From Oxalobacteraceae sp. CFBP 13730 (GTDB lineage: Bacteria > Pseudomonadota > Gammaproteobacteria > Burkholderiales > Burkholderiaceae_D): DNA of 64,000 nt. The notes under the pieces are model-generated. The model had not been told where the DNA came from, did no database searches, and saw only the letters and a list, made by a program, of their open reading frames with translations. The stretch is from NCBI GenBank assembly GCA_014841835.1, contig JACYUQ010000003.1, forward strand, positions 682,001 to 746,000, read 5' to 3'. Every line of letters begins with the position of its first letter. The stretch's first letter is position 1. Positions 46,791 through 55,471 of the stretch are shown here, one piece after another. Both the position numbers and the translations under genes were made by a program.

Positions 46791-48011
46791 GTGATCAAGA
46801 AAAGCCTACTTCCCCTCGCCCTTGGCGGCTTCGGCATTGGCATGACCGAATTCGTCATGATGGGCATCCTGCCCGATATTGCCCGTGGTCTGCAGATCAC
46901 GATTCCACAAGCTGGCTACCTCATCACCGCCTACGCGCTCGGTGTCGTGGTCGGCGCCCCGACCCTCGTCACGATCGTTGCCGGCCGTCCGCCGCGCACC
47001 GTGCTGATCTGGTTCATGCTGATGTTTGCCGTATTCAATGCGATGTCGGCGTTCGCGCCGAACTTCGAGACGATGATGGCGTCGCGCTTCCTGGCCGGCT
47101 TGCCGCATGGCGCCTTCTTTGGCGTCGGCGCGGTCGTCGCCAGCCGCCTGGCCGAGCCAGGCAAGACGGCGGCGGCGATGGCCATGATGTTTACCGGCCT
47201 GACGCTGGCCAATGTGCTTGGCGTGCCGCTCGGGACCTGGATCGGCCATGCGTTCGACTGGCGCATGGTGTTCCTGATCGTTGCTGTGATTGGCTTGCTG
47301 ACCATGTGGAGCCTGTATCAGTGGGTGCCGCCGATTGCGCCAAGCAAACGTACGGGCCTGATGCAAGACTTGCGCATCTTCCGGCACCTCGATCTGTGGC
47401 TGGCCCTGGGCATCGTCTCGATCGGCACCGGGGGCTTTTTCGCGTGGTTCAGCTATATCGCGCCGCTGCTGACCGATGTCACAGGCTTCAGCACGGGTGC
47501 GCTGCCGTTGATCATGACGGCGGTCGGCGTGGGCATGACGGTCGGTGTGCAGTTTGGCGGCTATCTGGCCGACAAGTTCCATCCGCTGCCGGCCCTGCTG
47601 ATCCTGATGGTCTCAATGGTGGTACTGCTGCTGTGCAATGGCCTGATGGCCGAGTCGAAGATCGCGATGGTGGTGCTGGCCTTCCTGACTGGCGCCAACG
47701 CGTTGGCCATTGGCCCGCCGGTCCAGGTGCTCCTGATCGAGCATTCGCGCGAAGCCGAGATGCTCGGTTCGTCGCTGGGCCAGGCGGGTTTTAATGTCGG
47801 CAATGCGCTGGGCGCCTTGCTGGGCGGGATTCCGCTGACGCTGGGCTTTGCCTATACCGCGCCGCAGTGGGTCGCGGCGGCCATGGCGCTGTGCGGTGTG
47901 ATCCTGACGGCATTGATGCTGACGCGTCGCCGCTGGAAGGCGCGCGAGCTGGCCCGGACAGTCGAGCGCATGCTGGCCGAGGCACAACCGGCGACGGCGC
48001 CACCGGCGTAA
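46791..48011 (+). CDS. MFS exporter (DHA1, AraJ/YdhP-like)
   Basis: A twelve-helix major facilitator, 406 residues. It begins LALGGFGIGMTEFVMMGILPDIA, a signature of the AraJ/YdhP group of drug or sugar efflux proteins. The conserved loop after TM2 is AGRPPRTVLI and the motif-C-like MMFTGLTLANVLGVPLGTWIG lies in TM5. The substrate is unknown. GTG 46791 fits the family N-terminus, although no clear ribosome-binding site precedes it. Confidence 0.85.
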   Translation: MIKKSLLPLALGGFGIGMTEFVMMGILPDIARGLQITIPQAGYLITAYALGVVVGAPTLVTIVAGRPPRTVLIWFMLMFAVFNAMSAFAPNFETMMASRFLAGLPHGAFFGVGAVVASRLAEPGKTAAAMAMMFTGLTLANVLGVPLGTWIGHAFDWRMVFLIVAVIGLLTMWSLYQWVPPIAPSKRTGLMQDLRIFRHLDLWLALGIVSIGTGGFFAWFSYIAPLLTDVTGFSTGALPLIMTAVGVGMTVGVQFGGYLADKFHPLPALLILMVSMVVLLLCNGLMAESKIAMVVLAFLTGANALAIGPPVQVLLIEHSREAEMLGSSLGQAGFNVGNALGALLGGIPLTLGFAYTAPQWVAAAMALCGVILTALMLTRRRWKARELARTVERMLAEAQPATAPPA

Positions 48012-48036
48012 CGGCGAATCCCGTTCAGCCGCAGGC

Positions 48037-48981
48037 TCAGTCCGGGCGCAGGCGGCGCCGGCGCGAAGCGACCACGCCGGCGACACCGGCCGCGCCGGCC
48101 AGCATCAAGGCCAGCGTGCCCGGCTCGGACACCTCGGTCGGGGGCATCTTCTTGACGAGCTCGAAGCCCGCCACGTCGACCGGCTTGAAGTAGTGGTTCG
48201 AGTTCACCTGGACGCTCGAGTTCCAGGTATCGGCAACCACCTGGCCATTGATCACACCCCAGCCGTTTTCGACGGTTGCATACGGCGCCAGCACGCTGCC
48301 GATGATGCCCCTGAGGTTGACCGATTCGGCTTCATAGAAGTTGAACAGCACGTTGTAGCCACTCAGTGGTTCAAAGCCGAGATTACCGCCGCTGAACCCG
48401 CCCTGCTTGCCGCCGATATTGAAGATCAGCGTCTGGCCTGCGCTCAGTCCGCTCAGCATCCAGTTGTCGCCGCCGTTGAAGAAGTCGGCGTTGACATTGA
48501 ACACGTCCACCCCGCCCTTGCCGCTGCCGGTGACCTGGTTGGCGCTGTACTGGCGCGTGACCGTGCCGGTAGAGGCTACCAGGCTCAGGCCGGCGGCGAT
48601 GTCCTTGAATTGCTTTGTTGCAGCGGCAAAATCGACCGGGCTAACGGTGGTGCTGGGCGTCTGCGCGGCACCCTTGAGCGTGGTCGTGCCGCCAGCATAG
48701 GTCTTGCCGTTGCTGATCGCGCCATTTTCCAGGAACAGATTGCCGCCTGCAGCCACGGCGTAGCCGCCATACGCGGCCTTGCCGTTCTGGTTGACTGCGT
48801 AACTGGCGATCGAGACACTGCCCCCGGAAACGATGGCGCCTTCAACGTCGCTCGAGTTGGCGGTGAAATTGCCAGCGGTGAAGACGTTGGCACCACCCAT
48901 GACCGAACCGATATCGAGCACACCGGCGTGCGCGCCGGTCGTTGCCAGTGCTGCGGCCAGCAATACGCCAAGCTTGATCAC
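48037..48981 (-). CDS. Choice-of-anchor A family protein with PEP-CTERM sorting signal
   Basis: A secreted surface or matrix protein of 314 residues. The signal peptide (MIKLGVLLAAALATTGAHA) is followed by a choice-of-anchor A domain with repeated Gly/Asn-rich beta segments. A C-terminal PEP-CTERM signal follows: SEPGTLALMLAGAAGVAG, a membrane stretch and an RRRRLR tail. This implies export, then processing by an exosortase (EpsH/XrtA type) encoded elsewhere, often linked to exopolysaccharide. The start is GTG 48981; the frame further upstream has no signal peptide at its N-terminus. A Fur-like palindrome lies 21 bases upstream. Confidence 0.85.
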   Translation of the reverse strand: MIKLGVLLAAALATTGAHAGVLDIGSVMGGANVFTAGNFTANSSDVEGAIVSGGSVSIASYAVNQNGKAAYGGYAVAAGGNLFLENGAISNGKTYAGGTTTLKGAAQTPSTTVSPVDFAAATKQFKDIAAGLSLVASTGTVTRQYSANQVTGSGKGGVDVFNVNADFFNGGDNWMLSGLSAGQTLIFNIGGKQGGFSGGNLGFEPLSGYNVLFNFYEAESVNLRGIIGSVLAPYATVENGWGVINGQVVADTWNSSVQVNSNHYFKPVDVAGFELVKKMPPTEVSEPGTLALMLAGAAGVAGVVASRRRRLRPD

Positions 48982-49001
48982 GTTAATTCCATGCAGAAAT
49001 T

Positions 49002-49024
49002 GATAATGATTAATAGTATCATTA
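49002..49024 (-). promoter_or_regulatory. Fur-like palindromic operator upstream of the PEP-CTERM gene
   Basis: A perfect 7-7-7 inverted repeat, TAATGAT-(TAATAGT)-ATCATTA, spans 49004-49024. Read as a 19-mer from 49002 (GATAATGATTAATAGTATC), it matches 15 of 19 positions of the E. coli Fur-box consensus. It is strikingly AT-rich against its surroundings and lies between the HDOD gene stop and the GTG of the choice-of-anchor gene. Confidence 0.5.
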
Positions 49025-49052
49025 CCAGAAGTGGTTCCGCACAGCAAACGAA

Positions 49053-49892
49053 TTACACCAGCGTGATACCGCCCATTGCACGTGCGGTCTCGGCTGCCTC
49101 TTCCAGGATCTCGCCCAGCGTGACTTCATCAAAGACGAAGTCGATCGCGTTTTCACCATGCGGCGGCAACGGCTCACGCGGGGTATCGAGCGGCGATGGT
49201 ACCGGAGCGTACTGGTTGGCCATCAGCAGTGTGTCGAGCAGTGTAGCGGGCGGCATATTGAGCCAGCCACCACGCATGTCGGCGATGGCCTCGGAAACGG
49301 CCGGTGGAATCGACAGTTTCTTCATCACCTCGGCGCTGACCACGTCCTCGCACAGCGCGCCCCAGTTGTCGGCATCGTCATCCAGCAGGCCAGGAAACTC
49401 GTCGGCCCGCGCCAGCAGATAGAAAGCGCCCACCTCGTGCACGATACCGGCGAACAGCGCGGTGTCGGCGTTCACACCCGTCACGCGCCGCGCCAGCGAA
49501 TAGGCAAGCGCGGCCATGTGGGTGGTGTGCTCCCACAATTGTTCGGCCTTGGCGCGCAGCTGCGGATCCTTGATGCGGTTGCCGAACTGGCGTACCACCA
49601 GACTGGCGACGAGCGCCTGCAGGCGGCGATAGCCGATGCGCGACACGGCAGTGCGGACATTGGTCACGGGCAGCGAGCTGCTGCCGCCACATGCCGCCGT
49701 GTTGGCCATGGCAACCGTGCGCGCAGCCAGTTGTGGTTCGGCCAGCACCAGCCTGATGGCCTCATCGATATGGCAATCGGGATTGTCGAGCGCCTGCTGC
49801 AGGCGCAGCACGGCATTCACGCTGGTGGGGAATGTAATTTCGCCGCGGACAGCTTGCGCGGCGATGTATCCGAATGCTTCGAGTTTATTCAC
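49053..49892 (-). CDS. HDOD domain-containing protein
   Basis: A 279-residue regulatory protein with an HDOD (metal-independent HD-related) domain: TFPTSVNAVLRLQQALDNPD near 20-40, LVLAEPQLAARTVAMANTAAC near 48-68 and ALFAGIVHEVGAFYLLAR near 145-162. The catalytic HD pair is absent, as expected for HDOD. Such proteins act in signalling linked to c-di-GMP, chemotaxis or pili. The start is taken as GTG 49892 (MNKLEAFGYIAAQA), with a TATAAT only 6 bases upstream, suggesting a leaderless transcript. ATG 49946 in frame is the alternative. Confidence 0.8.
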   Translation of the reverse strand: MNKLEAFGYIAAQAVRGEITFPTSVNAVLRLQQALDNPDCHIDEAIRLVLAEPQLAARTVAMANTAACGGSSSLPVTNVRTAVSRIGYRRLQALVASLVVRQFGNRIKDPQLRAKAEQLWEHTTHMAALAYSLARRVTGVNADTALFAGIVHEVGAFYLLARADEFPGLLDDDADNWGALCEDVVSAEVMKKLSIPPAVSEAIADMRGGWLNMPPATLLDTLLMANQYAPVPSPLDTPREPLPPHGENAIDFVFDEVTLGEILEEAAETARAMGGITLV

Positions 49893-49898
49893 CCCGGG

Positions 49899-49904
49899 AT
49901 TATA
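49899..49904 (-). promoter_or_regulatory. -10 box of the HDOD gene
   Basis: TATAAT on the minus strand (49904-49899) ends six bases before GTG 49892. A start site at the usual distance would coincide with the start codon. No convincing -35 box is visible. Confidence 0.35.
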
Positions 49905-49995
49905 GCGTCCGGCGTATGACCAGCTGGTGGCGTTGACGCCTCCCATGGCTAGCGAGTACTAACTGTGGCGTCAAGACCACACGTGCGTTGAATGC

Positions 49996-50033
49996 AAAAA
50001 CGTCGTCCGCGGAACAGACCCGGGGACGACGTC
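49996..50033 (-). terminator. Terminator of the cysteine-repeat protein gene
   Basis: On the minus strand acgtcgtcc/ggacgacgt forms the stem around ccgggtctgttccgc and is followed by TTTTTGC. It lies about 50 bases after the stop codon of the small periplasmic protein gene. Confidence 0.7.
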
Positions 50034-50084
50034 TTCATGACTGGCGCCAGCCGCAGTGAGGTGCGGCCGGGCACGGGTCAGGAA

Positions 50085-50492
50085 TTACTTGGCCTTGTTG
50101 GCGTCGCGTGCTGCGTCGCGGGTCGACTTGGCTTGCATTTCGCACTTGTCTTCTGCATCGCCTTTCAGGGCGTCGCATTTTTCGTCAGCCAGGTCGTACT
50201 CGGCTTCGATGACGTTACCGCGGGCTTTCATCACGTTGTTGCCGGTGTTGTCGAACTTCATCACTGCATCGTGCTCGGCCTTGGCGCGCATCAGCTTGGC
50301 TTCATCTTCGCAGATGTCTTCTGCGTTGCCGCTCATGGCGTCGCACTTGTCTTTGGCGACTTTGTAGTCGGCCTTGGCCTTGTCCATGGCCGTTTTGTGC
50401 GCAGCCTTGTTGACGGTCTGGGCAGCTGCAGGTGCGATACCAACGGCGGCGAAGGCAGCGGCGGTGATCAAGGTGGCGATGAACGATTTCAT
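50085..50492 (-). CDS. Small periplasmic protein with duplicated Cys motif, unknown function
   Basis: A 135-residue exported protein: a signal peptide (MKSFIATLITAAAFAAVGIAPAAA) then an all-helical, Lys/Asp/Ala-rich domain. The unit CDAMSGNAEDICEDEAK occurs twice in diverged form (CDALKGDAEDKCEMQAK), so each half holds a pair of cysteines eleven residues apart. This fits a disulfide-pinned helical hairpin. AAGGGAC upstream of ATG 50492 serves as ribosome-binding site. I do not recognise a named family; similar Ala/Lys-rich proteins are often mislabelled as TolA-like. Confidence 0.7.
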   Translation of the reverse strand: MKSFIATLITAAAFAAVGIAPAAAQTVNKAAHKTAMDKAKADYKVAKDKCDAMSGNAEDICEDEAKLMRAKAEHDAVMKFDNTGNNVMKARGNVIEAEYDLADEKCDALKGDAEDKCEMQAKSTRDAARDANKAK

Positions 50493-50580
50493 GGTGATGT
50501 CCCTTATTAGGTTGTTGGTGTAGCCATTAAACGCCATCCCCAACAACCGCTCTGTGCGACACCGTACACTTGTGAAAAAA

Positions 50581-52215
50581 TCAATTAAGCAAATGCGGTT
50601 GATAGCTTGATGCCTTCGTCGCAGCGTGTGCACCGGCGGGCACATCGCCGTCGAGGCGGAAGATACTGACCAGCTGCGCCAGGCGCTGCGATTCGTCTTC
50701 GAGCGTGGCGGCCGAGCCGCTGGCCTGCTGCACCAGCGCCGCGTTCTGGCGCGTGGCTTCATCAATCTGCGCGATGGCGCCATTGACCTGCTCGATGCCG
50801 GCGTTCTGCTCGACCGTTGCATGGCTGATCTCGGCCATGATGTCGGTCACGCGTTTGACGCCCGTGACGATTTCGCCCATGGTCTCGCCGGCGCGGTCGA
50901 CCAGCACGGCGCCCGCGTCCACACGCTCGACCGAGCTGCCGATCAGGACCTTGATTTCCTTCGCCGCTGCGGCCGAGCGCTGCGCCAGGTTGCGCACCTC
51001 GGTGGCGACGACGGCAAAGCCACGGCCCTGCTCGCCCGCACGCGCCGCTTCGACGGCGGCATTGAGCGCCAGGATATTCGTCTGGAACGCGATGCCGTCG
51101 ATGACGCCGATGATGTCCACGATCTTTTTCGACGATTCGTTGATCGATGCCATCGTGTCGACCACTTGCGCGACGACCTCGCCGCCGCGCAGCGCCACGG
51201 CCGATGCCGACTCGGCCAGGCTGTTGGCCTGGCGTGCATTCTCGGCATTCTGGCGCACGATGCCGGTCAGTTGGGTGACCGACGTGGCGGTGGCGTGCAG
51301 CGTGCCGGTCTGGCGTTCGGTGCGGCTGGACAGATCGCGGTTGCCGTCGGCGATTTCAGTGGACACGGCACTGATTGCCAGCGTGCCGTTGCGTACTTGC
51401 GAGACGATGCGCACCAGGCTGTCGCGCATGCCCTGCATCGCGAACAGCAGGCTCGTGTTGTCGCCCGGACGGGTGACGATCGCCACGCCCAGGTCACCAC
51501 CGGCGATGGCCGAGGCGATCGACGCCGCGTAATCCGGCTGGCCACCCAGTTGGCGCAGCAGGCCACGGGCCGTGTACCAGGCCGCCAGCGAACCGGCGGC
51601 AATCGCGCCCAGGCACAGCAGCGCCATCCAGCCGACGAAGCCCTTGGCCATTGCGCGTGCATCGGCAGCCGCTTCGTTATTCAGTTTTTCTTCCAGGTCG
51701 ATCAGGCGATTGATGCTGGCAAGCCAACCGGTGAACGCCGGTGCAGCCGATTGCGACAACAGCGCGGTGGCCTCGGCGCCCTGGCCGGCGGCGTGCAGCG
51801 CGATCACGCGCTCGATCAGCGGCTTGGTGAGGTTTTCCTGCGCCTTGATGGCGGCCAGCGCGTCCTTCTCTTCGGGAAGCATGTCGGTGCGCTCGGCGAA
51901 CAGGGCGTCCAGCGGGCCGGCCGAGCGGGCGTAGTTGTCATCCAGCGTCTTGATCAGGGCGATGGGGGTCGCGGCGCCGGCGGGGTCGGCCGCCAGCACC
52001 ACGTCGCGCAAGGCGATCGCGCGGTCGTGCACGCTGCCGCGGAAATTGATCGCGTAGCGCTGTTTGACGCTGTTCACGTCATTCATGTAATTCAGGACAT
52101 GTTCGATGCGTCCCACGCGGCTTGCACCCAGCGCCACGAGGACGATCATCAGCAAAAAGACGACGCCATAGCCGAAAGCCAGCCGGGCGCCGATTGTGAG
52201 GTTCTTGTTTTTCAT
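50581..52215 (-). CDS. Methyl-accepting chemotaxis protein
   Basis: A chemoreceptor of 544 residues. TM1 lies at about 14-33, followed by a periplasmic four-helix ligand domain and TM2 near 192-212. A short HAMP-like linker leads to the cytoplasmic signalling domain. The hairpin tip [40 protein letters not shown] (about 370-410) is canonical. The C-terminus lacks a CheR-tethering pentapeptide. The ligand is unknown. The start [17 protein letters not shown] is preferred to an in-frame ATG 23 codons upstream, although neither has a clear ribosome-binding site. Confidence 0.92.
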   Translation of the reverse strand: MKNKNLTIGARLAFGYGVVFLLMIVLVALGASRVGRIEHVLNYMNDVNSVKQRYAINFRGSVHDRAIALRDVVLAADPAGAATPIALIKTLDDNYARSAGPLDALFAERTDMLPEEKDALAAIKAQENLTKPLIERVIALHAAGQGAEATALLSQSAAPAFTGWLASINRLIDLEEKLNNEAAADARAMAKGFVGWMALLCLGAIAAGSLAAWYTARGLLRQLGGQPDYAASIASAIAGGDLGVAIVTRPGDNTSLLFAMQGMRDSLVRIVSQVRNGTLAISAVSTEIADGNRDLSSRTERQTGTLHATATSVTQLTGIVRQNAENARQANSLAESASAVALRGGEVVAQVVDTMASINESSKKIVDIIGVIDGIAFQTNILALNAAVEAARAGEQGRGFAVVATEVRNLAQRSAAAAKEIKVLIGSSVERVDAGAVLVDRAGETMGEIVTGVKRVTDIMAEISHATVEQNAGIEQVNGAIAQIDEATRQNAALVQQASGSAATLEDESQRLAQLVSIFRLDGDVPAGAHAATKASSYQPHLLN

Positions 52216-52377
52216 GGGAGGGGTCGAGATCAGGGATCGCAAAGAAAACTGTCTGTTTTCTTTCAGCGTTCGCAAATATATCACCCGATATTGCCCATTG
52301 GAATCAAATCTGAATGGTGTGCACCATTACGCAACACTTGCCCGTGGTCGGTCGTGACAACCACGGGTCGGCACGTT

Positions 52378-53820
52378 TCAGCGCACGGTGGCCAGTGCCG
52401 CGCCCTGCTCCCAACCACCGCCCAGGGCACGCGCCACCGCCACTGTTGCCAGCAGGCGCTGGGTGCGGATCTGCGCCGCAGCGCGATCGGCGGCCAGCGT
52501 GCTGCGCTGGGCATCGGTCACGTCCAGATAGGTCGACACGCCACGGTCATAGCGTGCCTGCGCCACCAGCAGCGCGCGCGCCGCCGCCTGTTGCGACTGG
52601 GACTGCACATCGCCCTGCTTCGAGCGCTGCTCGACGTCCGACAGCGCATCTTCCACTTCGCGCAGCGCCGTCAGCAGGCGCGTGTCGTGATTGGCCCGCG
52701 CCTCGTCATAGCGCGCCTGCGCCAGCGCCAGGTTCGCGCGGTTGCGGCCACCGTCGAAGATGGGCAGCGACAGGGCCAGCGGCCCCGCCGAAAACTGGCG
52801 CGCACCGCCGCTCGTCAGATCGTTCAGGCTTTGCGAGGCATAGCCAAAATTACCCGTCAGCGACAGCGCCGGGTAGAACGCGCCTTCAGCCACGCCGATC
52901 TGCGCATTGGCCGCTTTCAGCTGGGCCACGCTGGCGGCCAGGTCGGGGCGCTGGCCCACGAGACTGGCCGGCAGGCCCACCGGGATCGATGGCGGCTGCG
53001 GCAGCGCGCCCGCCGCCGTCTCGGGCAGCAGCGGCCTAGTAGGCGAAGCGCCTACCAGCGTGGCCAGCGCGTGTTCGACCAGATTGCGCTGACGCTGGAC
53101 TTCGTGCAGGTCGGCTTCGGCGTTGGCGCGCTCGATGCGGGTGCGCGACACATCGAGCTCGTTCGACAGCCCGGCATTGAAGCGCGCTTCGATCAGGTCC
53201 TGCGATTCGCGCCGCGTGGCCAGCGCGTCGCGCAGGATTGCCATCTCGGCGTCCAGCCCGCGCAACTGCCAGTAGTTCGACGCCACCTGGCCGGAGAGCA
53301 TCAAGAGCACGCCATCGCGGTCGATCTGCGCGGCCAGTGCCTGCGCGTCGCTGGCTTCGACGATGCGGCGCACGCGGCCCCACAGGTCGAGCTCATACGA
53401 GAACGACGCGGCCACGCTGTAGTTGTTGCCTTCGATCGAGCGACCACCGAGGGCCAGTCCCTGCGACGTCTCGCTCGACGTACGCGCATTGGACACGCCC
53501 GCGCCCACCGACACCGACGGCAGCTGCCCGGCGCGCACGACGCCCAGTTGCGCCTGCGCCTGCAGCAGGCGCTGTGCTGCGGCTTCGACGCCCGGGTTGT
53601 CGCGCAAGGCGCGCGTCTCCAGCGTATCGAGCGTCGCGTCGCCAAACACCTGCCACCAGGTGGCCGGCAGGCGCGCGCCGTTCGTGCTGACGTCGACGTG
53701 GCGGAATGCCGTATCGGCAGGCGCCGGCGGCGCCTTGAAATCCGGGCCCAGCGTGGTGCAGCCGGCGAACAGGGTGCTGATGGCGATCGCAAGGACGCCG
53801 TTAAGTACAGGCTTGAACAT
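52378..53820 (-). CDS. Outer-membrane efflux lipoprotein (NodT/OprM family)
   Basis: The outer-membrane channel of a tripartite efflux pump. The lipoprotein signal ends in LFAGC, with Cys at about residue 21, and two OEP repeats follow (first QRLLQAQAQLGVVRAGQLPSV, second LKAANAQIGVAEGAFYPALSL). The product is 480 residues. ATG 53820 is preferred to an in-frame TTG at 53835. It is the last gene of the emrA-emrB-channel operon, 27 bases after emrB, so the pump is complete within one unit. Confidence 0.9.
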   Translation of the reverse strand: MFKPVLNGVLAIAISTLFAGCTTLGPDFKAPPAPADTAFRHVDVSTNGARLPATWWQVFGDATLDTLETRALRDNPGVEAAAQRLLQAQAQLGVVRAGQLPSVSVGAGVSNARTSSETSQGLALGGRSIEGNNYSVAASFSYELDLWGRVRRIVEASDAQALAAQIDRDGVLLMLSGQVASNYWQLRGLDAEMAILRDALATRRESQDLIEARFNAGLSNELDVSRTRIERANAEADLHEVQRQRNLVEHALATLVGASPTRPLLPETAAGALPQPPSIPVGLPASLVGQRPDLAASVAQLKAANAQIGVAEGAFYPALSLTGNFGYASQSLNDLTSGGARQFSAGPLALSLPIFDGGRNRANLALAQARYDEARANHDTRLLTALREVEDALSDVEQRSKQGDVQSQSQQAAARALLVAQARYDRGVSTYLDVTDAQRSTLAADRAAAQIRTQRLLATVAVARALGGGWEQGAALATVR

Positions 53821-53847
53821 GGTTTGTCTTTTCAATTGAATGCGGGT

Positions 53848-55464
53848 TCAGTGGCCACCGCCGCCACCGCCGGGCGACTTGACCTTGTCGGCCATCCAGA
53901 TCGCCGCGATGCAGCCGATCAGGATGATGCCGATGATCCAGAAGCCGTCGTTGTAGGCCATCACATACGATTCGCGCCGCACGATGCGGTCGACCACGGC
54001 CAGCGCCTGGTTGGCCGCAGCCGCCGGGTCAATGCCCCTGGCGATGAAAGCCTGGGTCAGCATGTCGAGCCGCTCCTGCGTGGCCGGCGCATAGGTGGAT
54101 ACGGCCTCGCCCAGGCGCGCCGAGTGAAAGTGTTCGCGGTTGGTCAGCGTCGTGGCCAGCAGCGCGATGCCGACCGAGCCACCGAGATTGCGCGTCATGT
54201 TGAACAGGCTCGAGGCCGAGCCCATTTCGCGCGGCGGCAGGCCGGACATGGCGAAGTTCGACAGCGTCAGCATCACGAACGGCTGGCCGATGGCGCGCAC
54301 GACCTGCGTCCACATCAGCTGGTCGTAGCCGGTGGTCGCATCCATATACGAATTCATGATGCACGAGATGCCGAACATGAAGAGGCCAAAGCTGCACAGG
54401 ATGCGGTTGTCCACTTTCGAGGACAGCTTGGCCGCGAACGGCATCACCAGCAGTTGCGGCAGGCCGACCCAGGCGATCACTTCGCCGATCTGCATCGGCG
54501 TGTAGCCGGCGATCTGGCCCAGGTACAGCGGCAGCAGGTAGGCCGAGCCATACAGGCCCATGCCGATCACCGCCGACAGCGTGGTCGCGACCAGGAAGTT
54601 ACGCTGGCCGTAGAGCGCCAGGTTCACGAACGGATCGGGGCGCGTAAAACTCAGCGCGATCCAGCCCAGGATGCCCGTCAGCGACAGCGCGGCGAAGGTC
54701 ACGATGAAGCTCGAATCGAACCAGTCCTTCGAATTGCCTTCTTCGAGGAAGATCGTCAGGCAGGCCAGGCCCATGGCCATCAGCGCGATGCCGAGCCAGT
54801 CGGCCTTGATCAGCGTTCTGACGTTGGATTTTTCCGGATCCATCCCCCACAGCATGCCGGCAATGAGCAGCACGCCCGGCACCCAGTTGATGTAGAAGAC
54901 CGATGGCCAGCCATACAGCTCGGTCAGGTAGCCGCCCAGCGTCGGGCCCATCGCTGGCGCGAGCGTTGCCGTCAGGCCGAAGATGGCCATGCCGGTGGCG
55001 CGCTTGGAAGGTGGCAGGCGCGTCATCACGAGCATCATCGCCATCGGGATCAGCGCGCCGCCGGTAAAGCCCTGCAGCATGCGAAACACGATCATGCTCT
55101 GCAGGCTCCAGGCCGCGCCGCACAGCGTCGAGAACACGAGGAACAGTGCGGTGGTGCCCACCATGTAATTGCGCATGCCGAAGGCGCGTGTGAACAGCGC
55201 CGTCATCGGGATCACGACGATCTCGGCGCACAGATAGGCCGTGGAGATCCACGAGCCTTCTTCCTGCGTGGCCGAGAGCGTGCCGAGGATGTCGCGCAGC
55301 GACGAATTGGTGATCTGGATGTCAAGCACCGCCATGAAGGCGCCCAGCATGCCGGCGGCGATCGCGACCCAGGTGCGCAGGTCGACTGCGGCCCCATTGG
55401 CGGGCGCGCCCGGCATCCCGCTGCCCATCGCGCCCGACGGGGCTGATTTGCTCAAGCTGGTCAT
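53848..55464 (-). CDS. emrB: DHA2-family MFS multidrug exporter (EmrB type)
   Basis: A fourteen-helix proton-driven exporter, 538 residues. Typical features are MAVLDIQITNSSLRDI in TM1 and GSWISTAYLCAEIVVIPMT in TM2. The motif-C-like LAPAMGPTLGGYLTELYGWPSVFYINWVPG lies near TM5-TM6. The C-terminus ends in a run of six Gly and a His. With EmrA and the outer-membrane lipoprotein it would expel hydrophobic or uncoupler-type compounds across both membranes. It lies seven bases after emrA. Confidence 0.93.
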   Translation of the reverse strand: MTSLSKSAPSGAMGSGMPGAPANGAAVDLRTWVAIAAGMLGAFMAVLDIQITNSSLRDILGTLSATQEEGSWISTAYLCAEIVVIPMTALFTRAFGMRNYMVGTTALFLVFSTLCGAAWSLQSMIVFRMLQGFTGGALIPMAMMLVMTRLPPSKRATGMAIFGLTATLAPAMGPTLGGYLTELYGWPSVFYINWVPGVLLIAGMLWGMDPEKSNVRTLIKADWLGIALMAMGLACLTIFLEEGNSKDWFDSSFIVTFAALSLTGILGWIALSFTRPDPFVNLALYGQRNFLVATTLSAVIGMGLYGSAYLLPLYLGQIAGYTPMQIGEVIAWVGLPQLLVMPFAAKLSSKVDNRILCSFGLFMFGISCIMNSYMDATTGYDQLMWTQVVRAIGQPFVMLTLSNFAMSGLPPREMGSASSLFNMTRNLGGSVGIALLATTLTNREHFHSARLGEAVSTYAPATQERLDMLTQAFIARGIDPAAAANQALAVVDRIVRRESYVMAYNDGFWIIGIILIGCIAAIWMADKVKSPGGGGGGH

Positions 55465-55471
55465 GGTGTGC

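Noticed and set aside
50626..55446. A 1606-codon open frame on the + strand opposite the chemoreceptor and efflux genes
   Set aside because: It is antisense to four well-supported genes; its His/Arg/Gln/Ala-rich translation is the usual mirror of high-GC coding DNA, with no domain or signal.
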